Shown: positions 8,287-16,578, counted from the stretch's first letter. The stretch is 64,000 nucleotides of DNA from Thiohalospira halophila DSM 15071 (GCF_900112605.1 NZ_FOMJ01000001.1:24577-88576), one strand, 5' to 3'. Notes: generated from the letters alone by a model not told the origin. Translations and numbers: made by a program.

Positions 8287-8904
8287 ATGCAGTACCAGCT
8301 CAAGGCCACCATCGCCGGGATGATGATGGCGGGGTTCGCGGCGGGGCCGGCGATGGCCGACTCGCCGGCGACCGTGAAGCCCAACGAGATCCAGTTGGGC
8401 ATGGTCAGCCAGGACAGCGAGAGCGGCTATCGGGCCGAGGTATCCGTGGGCCGGAACGACACCTGGGAAGCGGGTAGTCCCACCAAGCACGGGCAGCTCC
8501 TGGAGCGGGACTGGGGTCCTAGTGGCGGCTCCTACAGCCGCATCCAGATCGGCGCGGGGTGGGGGTACGAGCCGGACGCGCAGACCCACTGGGAGCTGCT
8601 GGAGGTTGGCCTTCGGATTGATCGCTTCGCCCAGACCGTCGAGCACAACGGCTACGAGAGTCTGGATCAGGACGCCGACGCGAACTACTACGTCGCCAGT
8701 GACTACGAGACCTGGTGGGGCGATCTCGGCCTCCGTGGCCGGGTCCAGTATGCCGACGTGCACGATTCCGCCGGGATCGACCTGCGCGCGGAGGGGTTGT
8801 ACCGGATCACCAACGGCTGGCAGCTCACCGCTTCCTACGAGATGGCCGACGCGGGCCTGCCGGAGGAGGACATCCTCGCCGCCGGGGTGCGCTTCGGCTG
8901 GTGA
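8287..8904 (+). CDS. Exported small beta-barrel-like protein
   Basis: 205 residues, preceded by GGAGGGAG. A clean signal peptide (MQYQLKATIAGMMMAGFAAGPAMA) is followed by alternating strands with many aromatic and charged residues. The C-terminus GVRFGW ends in an aromatic residue, as outer-membrane proteins do. No family is recognised. It is the first gene after promoter cassette P2 copy 1 and is followed by two very small genes and the uracil-DNA glycosylase in the same direction. Confidence 0.7.
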   Translation: MQYQLKATIAGMMMAGFAAGPAMADSPATVKPNEIQLGMVSQDSESGYRAEVSVGRNDTWEAGSPTKHGQLLERDWGPSGGSYSRIQIGAGWGYEPDAQTHWELLEVGLRIDRFAQTVEHNGYESLDQDADANYYVASDYETWWGDLGLRGRVQYADVHDSAGIDLRAEGLYRITNGWQLTASYEMADAGLPEEDILAAGVRFGW

Positions 8905-8952
8905 CCACCCATCGGCGCGGCCTGCGGGCCGCGCCCCTACTGGAGAGTGCGG

Positions 8953-9093
8953 ATGCTCAAGTTCTTGCTGGGAGTCGCCGTCGGCGGGGTGCTGGCCGTC
9001 ACGGTCAGCCAGGCGGCGGACACGTTCGTGCAGCTCGCCGACTACCTCCCGGAGGAGGTCCGCTCGGCGCTGCTGGAGCTGGAGGAGGGGTGA
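8953..9093 (+). CDS. Small exported or membrane peptide, 46 aa
   Basis: MLKFLLGVAVGGVLAVTVSQAADTF followed by a short acidic amphipathic tail (LPEEVRSALLELEEG). GGAGAG lies 7-8 nt upstream, and a GC hairpin (GGCGCGGCC / GGCCGCGCC, 8911-8931) sits between it and the previous stop. Its TGA overlaps the next ATG. The N-terminus could be a signal peptide or a single membrane helix. Function unknown. Confidence 0.55.
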   Translation: MLKFLLGVAVGGVLAVTVSQAADTFVQLADYLPEEVRSALLELEEG

Positions 9094-9404
9094 TGGCGAG
9101 TGCGAATACTGCGTCCACCTGGGACGAATGGCTGCGCAAGCAGCTCCCCCCTGGCGTGGGGTATTCGTGGGCTAACGACAACCTGGTCCTGGAGCTGGAG
9201 GACGAGTTCGGGCTGCTCATGGTCACCCTCTACTGGCGCGCGCGGTATCTGGAAATGGGCGCCAGTGGGGGTTCGGGGCCGGGACGCCGAGCCTGGATGC
9301 CACCCGGTATGGTCGGCCGCGGTTGGCGGGAGCGCCTACTGCAGGCGGCTGTAGACCGCCTGCGGGAGGCGAAGGCCGAGCTGGAGGAGGGACTCGATGC
9401 CTGA
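9093..9404 (+). CDS. Hypothetical protein, 103 aa
   Basis: Begins MASANTASTWDEWLRKQLPPG in the stop codon of the preceding small gene and overlaps the start of the uracil-DNA glycosylase by 8 nt. It is tryptophan- and glutamate-rich, with a helical C-terminus (AVDRLREAKAELEEGL). No signal peptide, metal site or known domain is seen. The tight overlaps on both sides are the main support that it is real. Confidence 0.6.
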   Translation: MASANTASTWDEWLRKQLPPGVGYSWANDNLVLELEDEFGLLMVTLYWRARYLEMGASGGSGPGRRAWMPPGMVGRGWRERLLQAAVDRLREAKAELEEGLDA

Positions 9405-10053
9405 CGCCAGCGATCCTCAGACCTGCCGGCGCTGCCGCCTGGCTGAAGGTCGGAGCCGGGTGGTCCTTCCGGACGGGGCCCGTGGTGGCGTGATGGCCGT
9501 CGGTGAGGCCCCGGGCGCGGAGGAAGATCAGCACGGCGTGGGCTTCTTCGGCCTGGCTGGCCGCAACCTGGACGCGGCCTTCGCCGAGGCGGGGGTGGCC
9601 CGCACCGGCTACGCCCGCGCCAATGTCGTGCGCTGCCGGCCACCGGAGAATCGATCACCCCGGGCCGACGAGGTCGCCGCTTGTTCGGAGTGGCTGCTGG
9701 AGGCCATCGAAGCCTTTGAACCCCGAGTGCTGCTGGCCGTGGGGCGCACGGCCGCCGACCACCTCCTGGGAATCGGGCGAGGCAAGTACCTGTGGGCCGT
9801 GGAGGACTCGGTGAGCCGGGTCGAGCGCGAGATCATGGGGGAGGGGGTCGGTGAGGTGGACCTGCACGGCCCTACCGGCCTGCCCGTGGTGATGATGCCG
9901 CACACCTCGCCGCTGGCCTGGAACCGGGCCTATGCCGACCGGCAGGGGCGCTGCCCGCGTATCCGGTCCCTGGGAGAGCGGGCGGTGCGGGCGGCGGTAG
10001 AGTTGGCCCACGAGTGCCGCGGTTACGAACGGCGGGAGGTTGAAAACGACTGA
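9397..10053 (+). CDS. Family 4 uracil-DNA glycosylase (Fe-S type)
   Basis: 218 residues. The active-site motif GEAPGAEED lies near 36-44 and the second motif MPHTSPLAWNR near 167-177. Four cysteines in the expected places (C10, C13, C80, C96) would bind a 4Fe-4S cluster, as in family 4/5 UDGs. The enzyme excises uracil from DNA. On a mobile element it may protect single-stranded transfer intermediates from deamination, or serve in host repair. It overlaps the genes on both sides and sits two genes upstream of a Dam-type methylase. Confidence 0.85.
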   Translation: MPDASDPQTCRRCRLAEGRSRVVLPDGARGGVMAVGEAPGAEEDQHGVGFFGLAGRNLDAAFAEAGVARTGYARANVVRCRPPENRSPRADEVAACSEWLLEAIEAFEPRVLLAVGRTAADHLLGIGRGKYLWAVEDSVSRVEREIMGEGVGEVDLHGPTGLPVVMMPHTSPLAWNRAYADRQGRCPRIRSLGERAVRAAVELAHECRGYERREVEND

Positions 10054-10370
10054 TGGGAGCCGCGCGCGGTCAGGATGCCGATTCGGGTGAGCTGAGTGAG
10101 CCGCCGTCGAAATGCCTGCAGTGCGGCGCCCCGGCGACCGGGGTGACCAGGTTGCTGACCGGCGAATCGGTGTCCGTGTGCGACGACATTGTCTGTCGCC
10201 GGCAGCATGAGTACCTCGTCTTGGCGGACGAGCAACGGTTCGAGAAGATCGGCCTGACAGGGACCGTCGAGACCAATAAGGAGGAGGAACGACATGGAAC
10301 ATGTGACGCGAACCTGGACGGAGAGTGGGGAGGCGATCGACTGGTGGGTGGTCGAGGAAGCGGACGATGA
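10053..10370 (+). CDS. Small zinc-ribbon-like protein
   Basis: 105 residues starting in the UDG stop codon. A CLQCG...CDDIVC arrangement (about residues 21-48) could bind zinc. The last ~25 codons overlap the next gene, which has its own strong ribosome binding site, so the true C-terminus is unusual but open. Function unknown. Confidence 0.5.
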   Translation: MGAARGQDADSGELSEPPSKCLQCGAPATGVTRLLTGESVSVCDDIVCRRQHEYLVLADEQRFEKIGLTGTVETNKEEERHGTCDANLDGEWGGDRLVGGRGSGR

Positions 10371-10746
10371 GCCTTTGCTGAACCTGGGGCGTCGGGCCAA
10401 GGGATTCGGCTTTCAGCAAGCCGGTCAGGCGGGGGAGGGTTTTTGGATCGGGATCAACGGGGCACCGGTGATCAATCCCGATCTCATCGCCTTCTTGAAC
10501 CGGAACTGTCGTTCCGGAACTTTCAGTGAGGCCGCCATTCCCCAGCTCCCGCCGGATGCCCCCTGCCCCGATGGCGCGGTACAGGGCCGGGTGGTGGGGG
10601 AGCTTACCCGGGGGGTTGAACGCGGCTCCGAGGAGAATCGGCGGCGCAAGGCGTGGCTCATTGCCCGGGTGACCGGTGGTGGTGAGCCGTCGGAAGGCCA
10701 GATCGAAGGCATGCTTACTGCCTTCCGGGCGGCAGCGACGCGGTGA
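10294..10746 (+). CDS. Hypothetical protein, 150 aa
   Basis: A very strong AAGGAGGAGG lies upstream of the ATG at 10294. The protein is soluble, with tryptophans near the N-terminus (WTESGEAIDWWVVEE) and a basic helix ENRRRKAWLIAR near residue 117. No known domain is recognised. The gene overlaps the methylase start by 4 nt, so it may act with, or be regulated with, the methylase. Confidence 0.6.
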   Translation: MEHVTRTWTESGEAIDWWVVEEADDEPLLNLGRRAKGFGFQQAGQAGEGFWIGINGAPVINPDLIAFLNRNCRSGTFSEAAIPQLPPDAPCPDGAVQGRVVGELTRGVERGSEENRRRKAWLIARVTGGGEPSEGQIEGMLTAFRAAATR

Positions 10747-11585
10747 CCGGTTATCCGCGGCCCTTCTTGAAGTGGGCGGGCAACAAGCACCGCCTCCTGG
10801 ACCGCATCCTGCCGCGGCTGCCGGCCGGCCATCGGCTTATCGAGCCCTTCGCCGGGGCGGCGGCGGTGACCCTGGCCGCCGACTACCCCGCCTACCGGCT
10901 GGTGGACAGCAACCCCGACCTCATCGGCCTGTTCCGGGCGGTACGCGACGGCGGCGAGGCCTTCATCGAGCAGGTCCGGGCCCTGTTTGCCGACGGCAAC
11001 GACGCCGCCACCTACTACGCCCGGCGGGAGGCCTTCAACGCCGAGACCGACCCCGAGGCGCGGGCGGCGCTGTTCCTCTATCTCAACCGCCACGGCTACA
11101 ACGGCCTCTGCCGCTACAACCGCGGCGGCGGCTTCAACGTCCCCTTCGGACGGTATGCCCGCCCCTACTTCCCCGAGACCGAGCTCCGGGGCTTCCTGCG
11201 TCTCGCCTGGACCCGGGGCATCGAGCTCGCGGTGAGTGATTTCGAGGCCGAGCTCGACGGCGCCCAGCCAGGGGATGTCGTCTACTGCGACCCGCCCTAT
11301 GCACCCGCGGGCGAGGGGACGGGGTTCACCGACTACGGCCCCGACGGCTTCTGGCCGGCCGATCAGGTTCGCCTGGTCGCCGCGGCCCGGCGGGCGGCGG
11401 CGCGGGGTGTGCCGGTCCTGCTGTCCAACCACGACACCGAGCCTGTGCGGGCGAGCTGCGCCGGCGCGGCCATCGAGTCGTTCCCGGTGGCCCGGACCAT
11501 CAGCCGGCAGGGCACCGGGCGCCGGCCGGTGGACGAGGTCCTGGTGCGGTTCGAGCCCGCTTCCCTGGCCAGGGCCGGGGTGTAA
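10743..11585 (+). CDS. Dam-type (D12 class) adenine-N6 DNA methyltransferase
   Basis: 280 residues from GTG 10743, overlapping the previous stop. Motif X, FLKWAGNKHRLL, is near residue 8; the SAM-binding region is LIEPFAGAAAV near 38; catalytic motif IV DPPY is near residue 183. The CGLCRYN-like and FNVPFGRY segments are typical of Dam/DpnM enzymes. It should methylate adenine in a short palindrome such as GATC, but the specificity is inferred from family only. No cognate endonuclease gene is adjacent, so it is an orphan methylase that may protect the element or control its replication or expression. Confidence 0.88.
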   Translation: MTGYPRPFLKWAGNKHRLLDRILPRLPAGHRLIEPFAGAAAVTLAADYPAYRLVDSNPDLIGLFRAVRDGGEAFIEQVRALFADGNDAATYYARREAFNAETDPEARAALFLYLNRHGYNGLCRYNRGGGFNVPFGRYARPYFPETELRGFLRLAWTRGIELAVSDFEAELDGAQPGDVVYCDPPYAPAGEGTGFTDYGPDGFWPADQVRLVAAARRAAARGVPVLLSNHDTEPVRASCAGAAIESFPVARTISRQGTGRRPVDEVLVRFEPASLARAGV

Positions 11586-11594
11586 GGAGGCGGC

Positions 11595-12029
11595 ATGGGC
11601 GTGAAGTCCGAGAGCGCGTTCTGGCAGGCCGTTGAGAAGTCCTCTGCTGCTTGTGCCCGGTGGCGCCGGCGCGACGCCTGGCAGAGCCTGCCGGCGCTGG
11701 AGACGGTGCTGCCGCACCCGGGGATACCCCATCCGGAAGGCGGGCTGCTGGATGCCGGCTCCCTCCATATGCGCTGCACCCGCTGCGGCGTGGGTGTCGA
11801 GGGCGTGGAAGCACGCGGCCTCGTCCGGGAGCGACCCGAAGGCCCGATGCTCGTCGTCATCTGGGGCTGCGGGTGCGGGAGGCTGAACGCCAACGGCTTC
11901 ACGGAGGAGGGCGGCGACCTGGTCAGACACCTGATCCAGGCGAATCCCCCGGGTCTGGATCTCTCCCGCCGGGCGGCCGTTCGAGCAGTGAAAGGGGTGT
12001 TGTGGTTGCGCTATCTGCGGCCTGGATAG
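11595..12029 (+). CDS. Hypothetical zinc-finger-like protein, 144 aa
   Basis: Starts 9 nt after the methylase stop with GGAGG. The centre contains MRCTRCGVGV and WGCGCGRLNANGF, four cysteines that could bind zinc. The N-terminus is tryptophan- and basic-rich. No family is recognised. It is the last gene of the cluster before promoter cassette P2 copy 2. Confidence 0.55.
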   Translation: MGVKSESAFWQAVEKSSAACARWRRRDAWQSLPALETVLPHPGIPHPEGGLLDAGSLHMRCTRCGVGVEGVEARGLVRERPEGPMLVVIWGCGCGRLNANGFTEEGGDLVRHLIQANPPGLDLSRRAAVRAVKGVLWLRYLRPG

Positions 12030-12036
12030 GCTGCAG

Positions 12037-12086
12037 CCCCCGCATGGCGCGGGCTTGCCCCAACTCAGAAATCCGTACAATGGACT
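12037..12086 (+). promoter_or_regulatory. Promoter cassette P2, copy 2
   Basis: TTGCCC (12055-12060), 15 nt, TACAAT (12076-12081), with CAGAAATCC in the spacer and a CCGCATGGCGCGGGC palindrome upstream. Nearly identical to the cassette at 8204. No coding gene follows for more than 500 bp; a terminator follows at 12270, which suggests a short RNA. Confidence 0.65.
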
Positions 12087-12087
12087 C

Positions 12088-12300
12088 AGACGCGGCGGAA
12101 GGCCGCACCCGGATTCACCCGCCTCTGGGGGCATATACAGGGGGGCGTATAGCCAGGAGTGGCCGATAACCCTGGCAGCCAGTCACGGAGTTTTCCAGGG
12201 GCGACCCAACGCCCCGCACCTCCCTTCGGGGGCTGGCCGGTGGCACCGCCGAGAACGGGCAGAGGGAGAGCCCCGGGCCATTGGTCCGGGGCTTTTCTTT
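12088..12300 (+). ncRNA. Candidate structured small RNA between P2 promoter and terminator
   Basis: About 210 nt bounded by a promoter-like cassette and a Rho-independent terminator, with no credible ORF. Several local hairpins are visible: GCGGC/GCCGC near 12095, GCCAGG/CCTGGC near 12153-12177, GGGGCG/CGCCCC near 12199-12216, and CCCTTCGGGGG near 12224. I recognise no known RNA family. Confidence 0.45.
12270..12300 (+). terminator. Rho-independent terminator
   Basis: Stem GCCCCGG (12270-12276) / CCGGGGC (12286-12292) followed by TTTTCTTT. Confidence 0.85.
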
Positions 12301-12560
12301 GGGCAGCAGAGGTAAAGGGCAAGAACGAAGGGCGCAACCCTGAGACCCGGCTGTTCGAGAGACTGAAGGCCGACTGACTGTTGGGCATGATGCCGTTGGA
12401 GGTCTCGGGTGGGGCCTGTGGGATTGGCTGGAGGCTGCCTCTGGTGTCTTTGGCCGTACAGTAAGTGGTTGATCTCCCTTCTTAGTGGGTAGGCGAGAGG
12501 GGCAGGGAGTCGGGAGATCCCAAAAGTGGCCCTTCGTGGGCGTGGTTTGCCGCAACAAAT

Positions 12561-12594
12561 CATTGAGGGCTTGCGTACCGCTACGCCCTCAATG
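12561..12594. promoter_or_regulatory. 10-bp perfect inverted repeat upstream of DUF1643 gene
   Basis: CATTGAGGGC (12561-12570) and GCCCTCAATG (12585-12594) enclose a 14-nt loop that itself contains GTA/TAC. It lies 24 nt before the ATG at 12618 and could be an operator or a leader hairpin. Confidence 0.5.
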
Positions 12595-12617
12595 TCCCAC
12601 GAACCCAAGAGGTCACC

Positions 12618-13214
12618 ATGTCCAAGAAAACCGCATCCCCCTTCGCCCACGCCCGCAAGTTCGTGCTTCCAGCGTGCGTACATACGGCTGGCGCCGTGTG
12701 GAGTCCGGACGGAAGCCATCGCTACGCTCTCTGGCGGGTGTGGGGGAACCCGCACAGGGGCTCACTCCTTTGCGTCATCGCGATGAACCCAAGTAGCGCT
12801 GATGAGTGGTACGACGATGCCACGGTCCAGAGAGCGACCGGTATGGCGATGAGGAAAGGGTACGACGGCATACTCGTTCTCAACGTGTGGTCAATCCGGG
12901 GCAGCCGGCCGGCCGAGGCCTTGTACGGCCCTTGGGAGCCTAATGGCCCTGACAATGATGCGTGGCTCCGCTTCTTCGCCGAACGGGGTCTCCTCTTGCT
13001 GCCCGATGGACTGGAAGCCTTCATTGGCTGCTTTGTTCTGGCATGCGGAAACCGCGGTTCGAAGGATGGGCGGGCCGTTTACGTAGCCAACATGCTGGCC
13101 GAACACAGGGACGTTTACTGCTTCGGCACGACAAAGCGTGGTCTTCCGCGCCATCCAGGGCGGTTGGCGTATGCCACTCCCCTGATCCTCTACCAACCCG
13201 CCACGATCCTCTAA
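12618..13214 (+). CDS. DUF1643 family protein
   Basis: 198 residues. The segment VIAMNPSSADEWYDDATVQRATGMA near residues 53-77 is the DUF1643 signature, with the following GILVLNVWSIRGSRP and a C-terminal GRLAYATPLILY. Members of this family are common on mobile elements and phages; their biochemical role is not established. It stands alone behind an inverted repeat and downstream of the terminator at 12300, so it is an independent cargo unit. Confidence 0.8.
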   Translation: MSKKTASPFAHARKFVLPACVHTAGAVWSPDGSHRYALWRVWGNPHRGSLLCVIAMNPSSADEWYDDATVQRATGMAMRKGYDGILVLNVWSIRGSRPAEALYGPWEPNGPDNDAWLRFFAERGLLLLPDGLEAFIGCFVLACGNRGSKDGRAVYVANMLAEHRDVYCFGTTKRGLPRHPGRLAYATPLILYQPATIL

Positions 13215-13456
13215 GGGGCTGCCCATGGCCGCTTGGCCCTGCTGAAGCGGCCATGGGTACTACGGCCATCCCCGCGGGAAGCTCAGAGCTGCTGCAATGC
13301 TTCATGTTGGGGATGTCCCCGAGCCGTTTCTTGCAGGGCACGAAGGTTCCCTGCGTTGGTGCACGCACCCGAAACACTGACGGATACGGAGGGTTTTATG
13401 CCATACGTATTTCTGGTAGAAACTTACTGAGGCAGTAAAAAGCAATGGGGCAGTAA

Positions 13457-14050
13457 ATGAAAAGGACTAAAAAACAGCGTGTTGAGGCAAAATGCCTAAA
13501 TTTGGTCGATGACAAGCTATGGGAGTGGTATGCCTTAGACAAAGTTTCATGGGGGAAGGTTAAGGAACTGGTGCGTTCTGCTCATCCCTGGATTCCGTAT
13601 ATCGACTTGCACGGTCTTAGGGAAGTCTCAGTTGTAGAGTATGACCGCAATGAAGAGGGGCGCTGGGTGGTTCTTAAGTTTTCTGAGGGCGATACCGTTC
13701 CCTTGTACCTTGAAAATGGCGATGAGCAGGCTTCTCTCCAGGCCGTCGCGACTCGCATGTCAAATGCAGGTGTTAGCCTTTCTTCCGAAGAGCGCGAGTC
13801 TCGGGATATAGTGCCGAGAGAATTGCGTGACAGTGCGAGAAGGAAATACGACGAAGGGCGACGTTTGTTGGAGGGGTGGCTGAGAAAAGGTTTGCTAGGT
13901 GTGGCTTTAGGGTCTCTAGGAGCTGCTTTTTATTTCGGCGTCCCAGACCTTGTTCAGTTTTTCTTGTTCGCTGGAGCGGTGTTGCTGTGGCTTGGATGTG
14001 GGAAGAAAATTTTTGATCCCGTTGGACGGTTGGTGTACCCGGATCCATAG
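13457..14050 (+). CDS. Hypothetical membrane-associated protein, 197 aa
   Basis: The soluble N-terminal ~130 residues are charged (MKRTKKQRVEAKCLNLVDD). Two hydrophobic segments follow near 143-160 and 163-180, then a short tail. Base composition is clearly lower in GC than the flanking genes, suggesting recent acquisition. A bidirectional terminator follows at 14083. No domain is recognised. Confidence 0.65.
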   Translation: MKRTKKQRVEAKCLNLVDDKLWEWYALDKVSWGKVKELVRSAHPWIPYIDLHGLREVSVVEYDRNEEGRWVVLKFSEGDTVPLYLENGDEQASLQAVATRMSNAGVSLSSEERESRDIVPRELRDSARRKYDEGRRLLEGWLRKGLLGVALGSLGAAFYFGVPDLVQFFLFAGAVLLWLGCGKKIFDPVGRLVYPDP

Positions 14051-14082
14051 ACCGGTGATGCAACTTCTCCTTCTTGGTTGCT

Positions 14083-14113
14083 AAAAAATGGGGCTCTTCG
14101 TAGCCCCTTTTTT
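14083..14113. terminator. Bidirectional Rho-independent terminator
   Basis: A-run, GGGGCT (14090-14095) / AGCCCC (14102-14107), then T6. It separates the forward gene ending at 14050 from the reverse HNH nuclease gene ending at 14218. Confidence 0.85.
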
Positions 14114-14217
14114 CTGCCGGTCACAAGGCGATCTTTTTTGGACGGATCCGTTCAGCCGGAAAGCCGTAATAGGTCCATCCATCTGTAGACTTTTACAGTA
14201 TCGAACCCTAGGCCAGG

Positions 14218-14916
14218 TTACCGGCAGTCTGCGGCCTTGATGAACCGGCGCTCCTGGCGGTCCATATCCAGCTCCCATTCCTCCTTCACCTCGATCCACC
14301 GCGCCAGGTAGACGCATTCCCCGGTGTCCGGCATCCACTCGGCCGGCCCGCGGCTGCCCTTGGACATGTTCGCGCCGGCTTCCACGGCCAGGAGGTTGTC
14401 GGGGTCGTTGGCAAATTGGCGCTTCTTCTCTTCCGGCCAAGCGGCGGCGCCGGAGACATGGGCCTCTTTCAGTGGGACGACGTGGTCAATGTGCAGATTG
14501 CTGGGGTCCCGGAAGGTCCCGCCGGTGTAAGGCCCCTCCCAGCGTCCCGATACGACTTCACACCCTCGCGGACCTAGCTCCACGTCCTCGCCCTGGGCCA
14601 GCAGCACCTCGTCGCGAGTGTCTTGGCAGTCGCCGTCGAGGTCAGCCCAGTCGCCGTAGGCGTCGCGGTTGTACTCAGAGCGGGCGGAGCCGGGGGCGCT
14701 GGTCCCGCTGTTCTCGCCTTCAAGGGCAGCTGTGGCCGCCCCCTTGGAGGGGAAGATCTGTCCATCTAGCGGACCACGATGGCAGTGGTACTCGCCGGTT
14801 GCGGATTCGTTGTGGCAGCCACGGTCGTCTAGGCCGCCGCCGTGGGCGAGGGCGCCTGGGGATGCGGCCAAGGTCATTACAAGGAGGGATAGGGTGCGGA
14901 GAATGGGTCCTCGCAT
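14218..14916 (-). CDS. Secreted HNH nuclease with YHYH-like N-terminal motif
   Basis: 232 residues from the ATG at 14916, chosen because it has AGGAG upstream and opens directly into a signal peptide (MRGPILRTLSLLVMTLAASPGALA). The mature N-terminus HGGGLDDRGCHNESATGEYHCH is a small Cys/His metal-binding-like module. The C-terminal half has NLHIDHVVPLKEAHVSGA, a DNLLAVEAGANMSKG stretch and a following CVYLARW, which is the DUF1524/GmrSD-type HNH fold. It is likely an exported DNase. Exported nucleases on conjugative elements have been suggested to degrade DNA or aid nucleotide scavenging; the role here is unknown. Confidence 0.75.
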   Translation of the reverse strand: MRGPILRTLSLLVMTLAASPGALAHGGGLDDRGCHNESATGEYHCHRGPLDGQIFPSKGAATAALEGENSGTSAPGSARSEYNRDAYGDWADLDGDCQDTRDEVLLAQGEDVELGPRGCEVVSGRWEGPYTGGTFRDPSNLHIDHVVPLKEAHVSGAAAWPEEKKRQFANDPDNLLAVEAGANMSKGSRGPAEWMPDTGECVYLARWIEVKEEWELDMDRQERRFIKAADCR

Positions 14917-15192
14917 GCGGAACTCCTGTCGAGACTGGAAAGGTGGGCAGGATAGCGTGGGAGTGTCGTACATGGCTTGCTCCTTGAGTTGCGAGGATTT
15001 TGTATGGTCTTCAATGGAGAAGACCGGGCCGACGAAAGGTCCGAAGCAATTGGCCATGACAACAGCCGCAGGGAGGCAAAAAGTTTATGGCCCATAACAA
15101 AGGCTCCCCTGACCGCTGCCGCACTTCCAGAACGCTGGCGAACGGAGGTTCTGCGAGATGCCCACAAGGTATGAGTTGACGGGGTCCCCTGG

Positions 15193-15377
15193 CCTTGAAC
15201 GACTATATGGAGTATATCCGTGAGGCTCGGATCTACTACAAACGGCTCTGCAATCACCACATCCCGCAGCGGGCCCTCGATCACCTCCCCCCGGTCAGGA
15301 ACCTCAAGGACTGGCAGACCGAGCACCCAGAGTTGTTTCGGAAAAAGGTCTACGATCAGTCAGATCTGGACAGTTAA
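15193..15377 (+). pseudogene. Remnant of an IS3/IS481-type transposase (C-terminal end)
   Basis: About 60 codons encode YYKRLCNHHIPQRALDHL and KDWQTEHPELFRKKVYDQSDLDS. This matches the usual C-terminus of integrase-core transposases (YNHHIPQRALG...LKDWQ...PELFRKKVYNQxGLDS). The rest of the gene is absent, and the ~270 bp upstream (14917-15192) carry no other gene. It marks an old insertion in the cargo region. Confidence 0.7.
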
Positions 15378-15463
15378 GGTTTGTCGATATGGCTTGATAG
15401 TGAAGCGATACGGGGGAGGGCAATAGAAGTTTGAGAATGGTGGAGGGGCATTGGGGGTGAGAT

Positions 15464-16033
15464 ATGGGCCAAAGGAAGAGACAAAGTAAGCCGAAAGAAA
15501 TTCATACTTTCTTGGGGTTAAAGGTAAAAGATTACAAGCTCCAGGTCGTTTCATCCATAAACCATGCTCTTCGGGATCCCAAAGCCGGTTTTTATTCGAT
15601 GGAAGAATCGGTTTACCAATTTGGCACTGAGCTGGAGATCCGAGGGGAGGCTATATATCCTGAGGAGCGGGAAGGGGAGGAGTATTCCGCTTGGGTCCGG
15701 GGAAACGAAATTAACCCGGGGGAATTCTCTCTTACCCTAAAGGATGTCCAGGCCAAGAACGGATATGGCGCCCCCAAATACCGGACCTACCATGGTAGGG
15801 AGATTCCCGTTTTCGAACACGCCTTCTCTCTAGGGTTTATTGAAAAGCCGACCAAAAGGAGGCCAACGGGTAGCATAAACGCTTGGGTGGCGCCCCAAGT
15901 GGCTTCCGACTATCTGACCCTCCTCAGCAGCTTTTCGGGACCTTTGTACCTGGATGTTCATGAGCTCAAGGTTGAACGGAGGCGACGGATTCTCAGTATT
16001 GGTCTCCAGACCAGTGATCCAGCGGAGGAGTAG
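15464..16033 (+). CDS. Hypothetical protein, 189 aa
   Basis: GGGGTGAG lies upstream of the ATG. The protein is soluble and basic at the N-terminus (MGQRKRQSKPKEIHTF), with a repeated beta-rich pattern later (ELEIRGEAIYPEEREGEEYSAWVRG; GPLYLDVHELKVERRRR). Base composition is lower in GC than the transfer genes. No domain is recognised. It is surrounded by transposase remnants, so it is cargo. Confidence 0.55.
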   Translation: MGQRKRQSKPKEIHTFLGLKVKDYKLQVVSSINHALRDPKAGFYSMEESVYQFGTELEIRGEAIYPEEREGEEYSAWVRGNEINPGEFSLTLKDVQAKNGYGAPKYRTYHGREIPVFEHAFSLGFIEKPTKRRPTGSINAWVAPQVASDYLTLLSSFSGPLYLDVHELKVERRRRILSIGLQTSDPAEE

Positions 16034-16088
16034 GTAACCTTCCCGGTATCTGGAGCCGGAGGTTGGTGAACCTTTAGGGAACACTGAC

Positions 16089-16160
16089 TTATTCGTCTCC
16101 AAGGCCGGCTTCTGCTTCCAGCCGTACGCGGGCCATGCGTTCTTGGGCGACATCGTGAGG
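16089..16160. repeat. Dispersed repeat R, copy 1 (gene-end remnant)
   Basis: A 72-bp segment aligns without gaps to 51454-51525 at roughly 80% identity. On the reverse strand it reads PHDVAQERMARVRLEAEAGLGDE then stop; copy 2 reads PHDAFHDRMARIRLEA then stop. Both appear to be the 3' end of the same, otherwise missing, gene. Confidence 0.6.
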
Positions 16161-16180
16161 ATGCCTGCCTTAGAGCGCTG

Positions 16181-16261
16181 ATGCAGATCAGATTTGCGGA
16201 CCTGGAGTACGACCGAAAGAAGAAGGTGAACCGCCGGGACCGGTTGTTGACGGACACCTAG
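16181..16261 (+). pseudogene. IS5-type transposase N-terminal remnant
   Basis: 26 codons: MQIRFADLEYDRKKKVNRRD then RLLTDT and a stop. This matches the conserved start of IS5-family transposases (MxQxxFADxEYxxKxKxTRR). No further transposase sequence follows, so it is a decayed fragment. Confidence 0.6.
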
Positions 16262-16578
16262 ACTGTTCCACTACTGGCCACCAGAAGTGAACGACCTCCG
16301 ACTGCCCTTTTCGCCGGAATCCGCTTTGCCCGTCCGGGCGGGGGTCCGCAGGCGTCCGGGCGTTTCTTGGAAGTTCCACAGGGCTCGGACAGGACGGATC
16401 TTGGTTGATGGATACTGCGAAGACCTTTCAAGGTCTTCTCCCTCCTCCTGTTCGTCAATTCGGTCGTGAAATGGCAATTGCGACGGTTGGGCTACTCGGC
16501 CCCTGTTTGGGACAGGTAATGGCTCGTAAGGTCGGCGGAATGCTACAAGAAGGCGTTGCTAGCCTGGAGGCGACGATC
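16262..16578. other. Gene-free spacer with possible IS end remnants
   Basis: No credible gene. Near 16262-16296 the words TGTTCCACTACTGGCCACC and AGAAGTGAACGACC resemble terminal repeats of IS21-like elements. GGAGGCGACGATC just before 16579 is the ribosome binding site of the SRAP gene. The 13-mer GCAATTGCGACGG in this spacer recurs near 48904. Confidence 0.4.

Noticed and set aside
10425-12134. 569-codon reverse ORF
   Set aside because: It is antisense to the Dam-type methylase and neighbours, with low-complexity P/G/R composition typical of shadow frames in high-GC DNA.
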